DNA from: Platycnemis pennipes
Lineage: Eukaryota; Arthropoda; Insecta; Odonata; Platycnemididae
Assembly: GCA_933228895.1 (NCBI GenBank)
Contig: OW121854.1
Span: 132,289,926-132,353,925, forward strand
Length of the DNA stretch: 64,000 nt
Reading direction: 5' to 3'
The position numbers and the translations under genes are program-made. This document shows positions 35,186-43,992 of the stretch, one piece after another (within the stretch, counting starts at the first letter, position 1; each line of letters begins with the position of its first letter). Below the pieces are notes generated by a model. The model did not search any database. It was not told where the DNA came from and worked only from the letters and a program-made list of their open reading frames with translations.

Positions 35186-36174
35186 TCAACATCATCATCA
35201 TTGGTCAACAATCCTAGGATTGGTTTGACGCAGCCCTCCACTCGATTCTTCTATCGGCCAATCTCTTCATATTGACGTAGCTCCTCTCTTTCACGTCCTT
35301 TACGACCTGCTCCATGTAACTCATACGAGGTCTGCCTTTTCCATTCTTCTCGTTCACTTTTCCCTCGACGATTGTCTTCATCAGGCCATCGTGTCTCAAG
35401 ATGTGGTCTATCCCGTCTTCTTTTTTATGTTTTCAGTAGACATCTGTTCTCTCCCACTGTCCTTAACACTTCTTCGTTTGTCACTCGATCGATCCATTTT
35501 ATCTTCATCATTCTTCGGTAGCACCACATTTCAAACGTTTCCAGCCTGCACTTCTCTGCTGCTGTTGCTGTCCAAGCTTCGCTGCCATAATAGTAGAATT
35601 CTCCTGATGTATGTTCTAATGAAATGTTTCCTCACTTCCACGCTTGTATTTGCAGCTGCCAGCAAAATCTTCTTCTGGTAAAATGCCCTTTTTGCCTGGG
35701 CAATTCTACTGGAAGTTTCTCTTTTACTACGTCCATCGCTGGTTACTCGGCTTTCCAAGTAACAGAATTCTTACGCCTCCTCGATTTTTTTGTTTTCCTA
35801 GTTTAATATTGGTCCTGGATTCTTTTTACCTACTGCATACCAATACCTTAGTTTTCTTTTTATTGGTCTTCGTGAAATGTCTCATCATTGTTCTTTCCAT
35901 ATTTCCTTGTGTCGTAGTTAATCTCATCGCAGCATGCTGATTTTCTCCCCGTGGATATTCACTCCCGGAGACTTTTCTTTGACTTCTGGGATGGCTTTCT
36001 CGATGTAGACATTGAATAATACGGGAGACAGTGCACAGCCTTGCCTCACTCCTTTCCTTATGCTTGCTTCTGTACTGATGGGACCTGGTTTTTATACAAG
36101 CTATGGATAACTCTTCGGTCATTGTATGATACTCCAATTTCTTTAAGAAACTTGAGCATCATGCTCCAATCCAC
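35186..36174 (-). pseudogene. RTE 3' fragment, decayed
   Basis: Antisense RTE copy with a (CAT)n tail at 35186-35200 and the same C-terminal coding blocks as 23014-23800 (MEQVVKDVKERSYVNMKRLA, KRAFYQKKILLAAANTSVEV). It runs into RT segments near 35940-36174 with internal deletions; for example, the FADD region is missing near 35930. Frames are broken in several places. Confidence 0.8.
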
Positions 36175-36184
36175 GTATATGCAT

Positions 36185-36335
36185 AGGATGCATCGTAAGA
36201 GTAATGATTTGTTCTGAGTGGCTTGGTATGGTATAATGATTTAGGTAGCATGCTGCAGACACCAATGGTATGTTTATTCCTAGTTAACTTGGCGTCCAGT
36301 GGAAAACCTAATAATTTTACCTGTTCTTTCATGTT
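36185..36335 (-). pseudogene. Possible non-LTR RT C-terminal scrap
   Basis: The minus strand reads KEQVKLLGFPLDAKLTRNK and then GVCSMLPKSLYHTKPLRTN, resembling the thumb region 'LG..LD.KL.W..H' of Jockey/CR1-type reverse transcriptases. Short and unsupported elsewhere in the window. Confidence 0.3.
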
Positions 36336-36872
36336 GGGGGCTACACTGTGCAGGCTGCAAATATTAATATTTTGATTCTACACTGCGTTTTAAGAGCAAT
36401 TCATTTGAGGAGAACCATTTTTGAGGGCGGAAAAGGGATTTACGTCGTGAATGTAGTGTCATCAAAAACAGTTCAGGAGCTGATTGTGACCGGGGAAACT
36501 GATTGGCATGCGCTCCACATTTCTCAAAAGTTCCTCAGACCTGATGCATCCGGGTCGAACGAGGGCCCCCCCTGGGTCGTCAGGGGCCCCGAGGCGCTGT
36601 AAACGCTGCAAGATAAGTGGAAAGGGACGGACTTTTCGTCTTTGGATGGAAGGAGAAGGATGTGGATGAAGGAGGATGAATTCAGGATTCGTGAATGAGG
36701 ATTGAGTGTGCATCACACTGCGTGACACGCTTGAATTATCAAAGTAACACCGGATGGAATTCGGGGGTCAAGTGCATTTGCCAAGGGCTGTGACTGCACC
36801 ACACAACGGTTTCCGTGAGGCAAAATTTCATATCACGGTGCGTGAGGGATGTGAATGGAAGGAAAGTGACTT
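36336..36872. other. Unassigned spacer
   Basis: A G/C-rich imperfect palindrome (GAGGGCCCCCCCTGGGTCG then TCAGGGGCCCCGAGG) lies at about 36560-36595. No gene is supported. Confidence 0.4.
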
Positions 36873-36932
36873 CTACATCCGCGCAATATCCTACGAGGGT
36901 GTGTGGCAGGAGGTGAAGAACGCCAAACGTGC
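36873..36932 (-). mobile_element. CR1 3'-end remnant
   Basis: CTACATCCGCGCAATATCC and ACGAGGGTGTGTGGCAGGAG then GTGAAGAACGCCAAACGTGC: the reverse complement of the conserved CR1 tail, diverged. Confidence 0.6.
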
Positions 36933-37149
36933 AAGGAGAGTTAAGTGGGTGACCCAAGATCAAACATGAATATGTCGGCGATTACCGTCGAAATACAGTT
37001 TTTACGGACGAAATATTACGATAAGATACTCAATCGAGAAAAAATTGTTTGAAAGTTCTTTGCCAGAATATCCTTGATTTTTTTAAAGGCACTTTGTAGG
37101 ATGGAAATAGACATAAAAGAAAATGGACGTCAATCGTACTACAATAGAA

Positions 37150-37315
37150 ATAGATTATTTCCTATGCCTGGCAACGGTAGCTCTGTTCCTGTCACGTCAT
37201 CAACAAGGCTGCGCATCCTGCCATCTATGAGCTTTCTTCGAATGGTCTTAAGACTAACATCTAATTCTCTCGCCAACTGGCATTTCTCAATCCAAACTTT
37301 TTGCATAAAGTGAAT
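37150..37315 (-). pseudogene. Possible transposase helix-turn-helix remnant
   Basis: The minus strand encodes CQLARELDVSLKTIRRKLID then GRMRSLVDDVTG. The LARELDVSLKTIRRKL segment has the spacing of a helix-turn-helix. No catalytic domain follows. Could be a transposase relic or chance. Confidence 0.25.
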
Positions 37316-37319
37316 ACAT

Positions 37320-38382
37320 TTGTGGTTAGGGCATGAATCGGAATAGATGATTCATTCTGTTTCCTTTCATGAAGGGGACTCTTTCCTTTCTACCCTACGT
37401 AAGTCGCCTTTCCGCCATTCCCCTTCAAACAGAAAAATCCTTAAAACTCCCTTTATAAGCTTAGCCTCCGTCAGGAGAGATATTTTCCGTCACTTCGCGT
37501 CGCCGCGCGATGACTTTTAAGTTTTAAAAAATACGGTATTTCGTTAAATAATAACAGTGTTAATTCTTGAATATCAGTGTCATTTATTTTTAGAGAAACT
37601 CATAAACATCGGTCCACTTTTTGAACGGTTAGAGGAATGGATGGCTTTCCGAGCTGCTATCGACGTGCAAGACATGAAAGAAAGTCAAATGGTGACATTT
37701 GTTTAAATAGAATATTATAGTGAACAGGACGGACTGCGGGAGAAACGCAGGCGTTGATTTCTCATTGCATTCGCTCTCTTGGCGCCATTCCTTCAAACTC
37801 AGAATGGAACGCCACACAGCGGCAGTGAAGGACACTGACGTGCCAACAAGAAGGGTTGTCTCGAGGACCGCTTAGTGAATCCCTCCTCCTCTGCCCAACT
37901 CTTACCCTTTGGTCGCACCATCGTCCACCCCGCGCCTAATTTCAACATTTTTACTCTCCACTGCCCTACGTTCACAGATGAGAATACTCACGAGAACAAT
38001 TGTCACCGCGCAATCCGATAGTGCCGCCGTTGAGGCGTGAAAGCCGGATCCTCTCTCTCTCTTATGCAAAATAAAACTGTCATTTGGCTCCCGCATTACT
38101 GTACTACGTAAATTCTTCATCGTTGGTCAAGCTCTGACCTAGCAGCTACCATTGTGGCCTGACGCTGCAATGTAACGCGATGCAACTTAAAATGTAATTT
38201 GCTGCGGACGGGAAAAGGGGGAATGGCCTCCACAAGTGAGACCGCATATGGGGTCAGAGATATCTGCTCGATTTCAGTTAATTGAAGTGCCTCATTGCTC
38301 ATATTATTGTAATGATTGATTTCTTGAATTTTCAATAGCATTGGAATTTACGGCGAGTGCAGGGCAATACGTGAAGGCCATA
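37320..38382. other. Unassigned spacer
   Basis: No feature that I can support. Confidence 0.4.
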
Positions 38383-38867
38383 CATCTACATCTACATAAT
38401 ACCCTGCAAGCCACCACGAGGGTGTGTGGCAGGGGGTGATATCTCACCAAACATGCACTACATATTAAGAAGGAATAGTATTAATATAGTAGTCAGAATA
38501 ACACTATTTAAAAAAAGATACAAATTGCTAAGCAAACATGCAAAAACATTCTGTTAGTAGGGTTAGCTTTAAGTACTCATACCAACATGCAGCTACCAAT
38601 GCTATTCATTGCTACTCTCTGATAGGACTTATTAAATAGTGTAGTTCTGACTACTATATTAATACTATTCCTTTTTTATGCATGATATGTAGTGCATGTT
38701 TGGTGAGCAATCACCCCCTGCCACTCACCCTTGTGGTGGCTTGCAGGGTATTATGTAGATGTAGATATTTACCGTTATTCGTATCTCTAATTGTTCGAGG
38801 GAAAAAGGACATTTTGAATCTATCAGTTCGGCAATCAATTTCTCTAATTTTATGAATATGGTCCATA
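38383..38867 (-). mobile_element. Short CR1 subfamily A insertion (antisense)
   Basis: Tail (CATCTA)n at 38383-38397, then the reverse-complemented 3' UTR and the last ORF2 codons. It is 5'-truncated near 38867. Imperfect direct repeats TGAAGGCCATA (38372-38382) and TGAAGGACCATA (38868-38879) are a likely target duplication. A second, sense-oriented CR1 3' end is inserted at 38640-38764. Confidence 0.75.
38640..38764 (+). mobile_element. CR1 subfamily A 3' UTR inserted in an antisense CR1
   Basis: 125 bp nearly identical to the 3' UTR of the complete element (46907-47034), ending in ATTATGTAGATGTAG. On both sides the antisense host copy continues (GATAGGAC ... ATATTTACCG). It forms an inverted repeat with the host copy's own 3' UTR at 38390-38520. 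Confidence 0.8.
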
Positions 38868-38879
38868 TGAAGGACCATA

Positions 38880-39295
38880 TGTGCAGAGGATGGGAATCTG
38901 CGTATTGCTGTCGTTGAAGGCATACCCTGCCTTCATTTACGTAGAATTGGAAATGCTATCAGTATGGGAATCTCAGTCAGAACTCATGGAATCAGATGTG
39001 ACTTTGGAATATTTGTAATGTCTGGAGTAAAGCGCATCTTCAGCACGAAAATGTTAAGATTTCGCGTACTTCACGAATTAAACAGGTAGGCTGGGTAGTG
39101 TCCGACTCAACACCCAATTCCAAGCAAGGTGGCGGGGCTCATCTTGTCGCACGGGAAAATCATATTTGCGCGCGAATGCACTTTTGGTGTGCGGACGTGA
39201 TCCCAAGTGATTGGCATGAGCCGTGTCGCCGTACATTTGAGTCGTGTCCCTGACAGAGGGACTCGGGGTATTCAGCTCGAATCCAGCTGGATCCC
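38880..39295. other. Unassigned spacer
   Basis: No supported feature. Confidence 0.4.
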
Positions 39296-40634
39296 GTCTA
39301 CATAATACCCTGAAGGCCTAGGTGAGTGGCAGGGAGCGGAAAAAAGGATTTATATCCTAGTCGAAACATGCCAGTTCGAAAAAGCTTCAGAGAGCAAGAA
39401 TTCACATTCAAGCATGTTATTAGAGTTACCTTAACGGCTTTACAGCAATTAAAAATGAAAATAGCAAAGCATACATGCAAAAACATACTGTTAGTTGGAT
39501 TAGCTTTAAATCCTTATACCAGCATACAGCTACCAATGTTATCCATTGCTACACTCGTACTGGATATATTTACCGTTATTCATATCCCTAATAGTACGAG
39601 GAAAAAAGGACATTTTGAATCTGTCTGTTCGGAAATACTTTTCTCTAATTTTGTGATTATGGTCCAGTCTACCATAGTAAGTTGGGGTCCGCAAAATATT
39701 TTTAACATCATCACTGAAAATATGGTCTTGGAATTTATTTAAGAGATTAAGTCTAAATTTCAACCTGCGATCTGACAATGATTCCCAATTTAATTCATTT
39801 AATAGACTGGTTACGCTAATAACGTTATCATACCGGCCCTTGACAAATCTTGCCGATCTTCGCTGCACACGTTCAAGTACGTTATTTAGACCGATTTCAT
39901 AGGGATCCCATACACTGGCAGCATATTCCAAATGAGGTCTTACAAGGGAAAAGTAGCTGATTTCTCGTACATGATCGTCACATTTACCCAGTACTCTTTT
40001 GACGAATCCCAGTTTACGATTCGCTTGCCCCATTGTTTTACGAATGTGTTTACCCCAGGAAAGATCATTTGTCAGTCTTATTCCAAGATATTTAATGGAT
40101 TCCACGTTTGTTAATTCATTACTATTTATTTTGTAAGTGCTAGGAGGAGAGCTATTCTTTTTCAAAAAATTCATTACAAGACATTTTTTAAAGTTTAGTT
40201 CTAACTGCCATGTATCACACCAAGTTTCAATTGCTTGTCGGTCAATATTTAAATATTCCTTATCGTTTGGGCATAAAATTTCCCTGTATACTACTGCGTC
40301 ATTGGACGCAATAGACGAAGCTTACTTTTTACCACCTTATGTATATCATTCATGTACAAAAGGAATAGGAGTGGACCTATCACACTACCTTGTGGGACAC
40401 CCGAAGTGACTTTAATTGCCGGTGAGGTAACACCGTCCAAAACTACCCTTTGCACCCGATCATGCAGAAAATCATTAATCCATGATATAATGTTACTCTC
40501 TAACCCATAAGATTTTAATTTCAAAATTAGTGTGCTATGAGACACCTTGTCAAAAGCTTTCTTGAAGTCGAGAAATATAGCATCCACTGGAATATTATTT
40601 TCGCCAGAAACTAAAATATCGTGAGAAAAGAGAG
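39296..40634 (-). pseudogene. Older CR1-A copy, 3' half
   Basis: Antisense. The 3' end (CTACATAATACCCTGAAGGCC) is at 39296-39316. ORF2 C-terminus is at 40174-39539 with RYLG-equivalent KYLGIRLTNDLSWGKHIRK. The RT core is at 40587-40291 with DAIFLDFKKAFDKVSH and SGVPQGSVIGPLLFLLYMND. The catalytic FADD is lost to a frameshift and deletion near 40290-40310. It stops at 40634, in the codons before SHDILVSG, and resumes at 47052. It is the left half of one element split by the complete CR1 copy. Confidence 0.9.
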
Positions 40635-42916
40635 TGTACGATTCCGAATCGATGATGATTGAACTAATTTTAAGTGGACTGTATTATACTGTGCCAACCT
40701 TAATCCGTTAACCTAATTATTATGGGAGCCTCACGAGCGAAAGTCATCACTCACCTCATGTAGTGTTGGCCCCTCCACCGGATCGGTCGGCGGCTCGAAA
40801 AACTCCGTCCAGCGTACTTCACGACCCGACACGCACCTTCGGAATACTATACTACGACATCCATTCAAACCACACACAGCACACGTACACAGCGCACCAC
40901 GCGGCCGCGTGAGCAAAAAAAACAAAATACAAACAAAAGGCGAGCGACACCCTCGCTCCCTGTGAGGCTCCCGGCCAATCAAATTTGAATCAGAATCAAA
41001 TCAAAAATCAATCCACATTCCCTCGCCTGCGCTCGTAGAGTACGGACGGGTGGTCACTGAGCTCCGAGACTTGGGTCGCGCCTTTCACTTTTTCAACTGA
41101 TCGCCAGCAGCAGCATTTTAACGTTGCCTGGCTGGGCCTGTATCGTAGTGTAGTAGTGTATTAAGTAGTGAGTGTTTAGTAGTGCTTCTGCGCCTGCCTT
41201 AATATATTATTACGGTAGTGTGAGTGCTTGCGTGGGTGCTTGGTGTTGTGGGTGCTTGGTCCCGCCGTGGTGCCGTCCCGGCTGGTCTTTGGTGTGTGGT
41301 TTACGCTGTGTCCGAGTGTGTTCGCTGATAGTGCTAAGTAGATCTAATTTCAGTTTCTTCTTTCTTTTAACTACTCCGCAGCAAATAATACTCTTAAATT
41401 ATAATACTGTCACCTACTTGTTGTCTAAGTCTCATCTAATCTAGTTGAGCGGACTATATTTAAAAGTATTTACATATTTCTATTTTATCATCACCGTAGT
41501 TCTCGAGGCGTTTTTTAAGTTTTTTCTCAGTTCATAGCACAGTTCCTTTTATATTGTTCTCCCTAGTTATTGGCTCAGCTTTTCTTACTATTCAATATTT
41601 TAATCTTGTGAAGTGTTAACGTAAGCGAAAGGAATATATTAATAGTTATATATACTTGCTTTTGATTGAAGAACTGCATAAAATTTAACGGTTCTCGCAG
41701 TAATTTAAATTGTATAGTTTATTTCTCTTTCATCTCCATTGAGTGAGTTAACTTACATATTTATTCCTCAGAGCTATTTTCTTTAATAAAATTTCCTCTT
41801 TGTATATGTAAATATATTGTTATCTAGCACATTTAGAGATCGTTACTTGTTTTGTTACATCCATAATAAATTGTCTCTTTCGCCGTCCTTCTTATTATTC
41901 TCTAGTTGGTCTCAGTAGTTTTATGTAGAGCTTTTTCTTTATCATTTAGTGATCTTCATATTTCGTGTAGAATATATTTATAGTTAGTTATTTGCTGGTT
42001 ACATTTTTACTAAATAGTTTATTTTAGCGTTTTTTCTTATTATTATTGAGTAGTTTAACCTTTTAAGTATTAACGTAAGTTAAACATAGTATATTAATAA
42101 GTTGTCTCTTTCATCGTACTTCTTATTATTCTATAGTTTCTGTCTCAGTAGTATTTTATGTAGAGCTTTTATTTTTCATCATTTAGTTATCGTCATATTT
42201 CGTGTAGAATATATTTAAAGTTTGTTATTTGTTGGTTACGTTTATACGGAGTAGTTTATTTTTAGCGTTTTTTCTTATTTATAAGTAGTTTAAACTTTTA
42301 ATTATTTACATAAGTTAAACGTAATATATTAATATCCTAACAGTAGTTTTAACTCTAATCTAAGCGGTAGTTGGGTAGTAGGTATTACTTGCATATTAAC
42401 CTAACTCTTCTCTCTACTAGAGCCTTACTTTGCGTTGGTTTGTCAGTTAGCTGCTTCTTCCTTCTAGCCTATATTACTCACGTCAACAACACTACATTCC
42501 TTCCCTTCCCATCGCTAACCTTGTCAAGGTCAGCGATAACCGAGACCCCCAGCCGTGAAACAATCCCCTAATCGACTCCCCGTGGAGAGCCCTTCCTGCG
42601 CAAACCACTCACCCGTGTAAGTCTTATCCTACCTCCTGTTGTTGCTAGGGCAGTTAGTTAAGTGCCTACGTGCTGGTGATTATTGATTTTTAAATCTTAT
42701 TGCTGAGTCCTTTAGAGTTCTATTGTAGTCATTTCTTAGTGTGTACTGAATTGTGTAAAGAATCTAGGTACTTTCTGTTCCTTGTATTAATATATCTGAA
42801 GTTTATTTATAATCGAATAGTACTGCTTCCAACGTAGTTCATCCATAGCTTAGTGGTTGTAATTTATACTATATAGTCTTTACATAGCTTAGTTTTCGGG
42901 GAAAAGCGTGATTAGG
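40635..42916 (+). promoter_or_regulatory. CR1 5' leader with tandem units
   Basis: A 2.28-kb non-coding leader. The first part (40720-41340) is G+C richer; the rest is T-rich. It includes two adjacent ~232-bp units (41871-42101 and 42102-42334) and a degenerate third unit end near 41610-41650. Such leaders carry the internal promoter in non-LTR elements; no core motif is certain here. Confidence 0.6.
41871..42334 (+). repeat. Two tandem ~232-bp units in the CR1 leader
   Basis: Unit 1 (41871-42101) and unit 2 (42102-42334) both start TTGTCTCTTTC. Both contain CTTCTTATTATTCT, ATTTCGTGTAGAATATATTT, AGCGTTTTTTCTTATT and AAGTTAAAC, and end in a TATATTAATA motif, in the same order, with scattered differences. 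An earlier GTGTTAACGTAAGCGAAAGG ... ATATATTAATAG at 41614-41648 resembles the unit end. Confidence 0.8.
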
Positions 42917-43882
42917 ATGGCTTTGAATCGGTCTTCTGTCGTGACGCTCGATAATTCAGGCGAATGCGCGGCTCTAAGGGCCCGTATCGCCGAGTTGGAG
43001 AGAATCGTGTCGGAGCTCCGTTCGAAGGTAGAAGGGAGGGTGTCTGTCTCCGAGAGTGCTGGAGTTTCGGGTGGACTCATTAGTGAGGATCCAACCGTCA
43101 CTACACCGCTCAGTGAAGAGGTAGCGCCAGCCCCTAAGCCCGATGAGTGGAGGGTAGTTACTCTGAGTAGCGGAGGTGTAAGGCTGCGGCGCGGAGCGGA
43201 GTTTGCAGAGGCAACTCCTCTCCCCGTCTCAAATAGGTTTCAGGCGCTTCCTATGGATGTCGCCGAGATTCCTGCAGCCGGCCCCGTCGCTACTCCGAGA
43301 GCTCTACCGAGGAGAAGCCGTCAGAGTGGGAAGGGGGGGATGCTAGTGATAGGGAGTAGTAACGTTCGGCGTGTGATGGCTCCTTTGCGGAGAAGGGCAG
43401 ACCGCGAGGGTGTTAGCCAGGGCTTAACGTCTTGGTGCATCCCCAGTGGCGGTATTCCTCAGGTGACGAAGGCGATGGGAGCGGCGGTCGCGGGCACGAA
43501 GTGCTCTAGGCTGCAGGTCGTGGCCCACGTAGGCGTCAACGATGCCACCGACCGCAGACCCGAGGAGATTCTGCATTCCTTTAAGGAATTGAACTCTGAG
43601 GTGAAGCGGGTAAGTGAAGTCGCGGGCGTTGAACTGGCGCTTTCGATTTGTAGTCTGGTCCCGAGGATCGATCGTGGACCTCTGATTTGGCGTCGAGTGG
43701 TAGACATAAATCAGAGGCTACGCCGTTTCTGTAAGGACATTGGAGCCTCCTTCGTTGACCTTCAGCCGTCGCTTCGGTCGTGTAGACACCCGTTAAACCG
43801 CTCTGGAGTTCATTACACTCCGGACGCCGCCAAACGCGTGGCGGATAGGGTATTAGATCATTGCAGGCCTTTTTTAGGGTAG
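42917..43882 (+). CDS. CR1 ORF1 protein with SGNH-hydrolase-like domain
   Basis: 321 residues from the ATG at 42917 (the frame is open from GTG at 42908). Residues 18-42 form a likely coiled coil (RARIAELERIVSELRSKV), then a linker. Residues 141-321 resemble the SGNH/GDSL esterase fold known from many CR1 ORF1 proteins: block I VIGSSNVRR (144-152; the usual GDS is GSS, keeping the second Ser), block III HVGVND (204-209, with the conserved Asn) and block V SGVHYTPDAA (296-305; the His is kept but the Asp of DxxH is Ser). Activity is therefore uncertain. In the element it would act with ORF2 on the element RNA. Its end lies 110 bp before the ORF2 ATG, and the ORF2 frame is already open at 43861, so the two frames overlap by 22 bp. 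G+C is much higher than in ORF2. Confidence 0.85.
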   Translation: MALNRSSVVTLDNSGECAALRARIAELERIVSELRSKVEGRVSVSESAGVSGGLISEDPTVTTPLSEEVAPAPKPDEWRVVTLSSGGVRLRRGAEFAEATPLPVSNRFQALPMDVAEIPAAGPVATPRALPRRSRQSGKGGMLVIGSSNVRRVMAPLRRRADREGVSQGLTSWCIPSGGIPQVTKAMGAAVAGTKCSRLQVVAHVGVNDATDRRPEEILHSFKELNSEVKRVSEVAGVELALSICSLVPRIDRGPLIWRRVVDINQRLRRFCKDIGASFVDLQPSLRSCRHPLNRSGVHYTPDAAKRVADRVLDHCRPFLG

Positions 43883-43992
43883 ATGGTAGGGTAGAGAGTA
43901 GGTCATGTAGTGGGGTAAATAACTTCTCGTTGCCAGTCGCTTTATCGGCTAACATTCATGAAAGCAGAATTGAACCTCAAAATACTTCAGAC

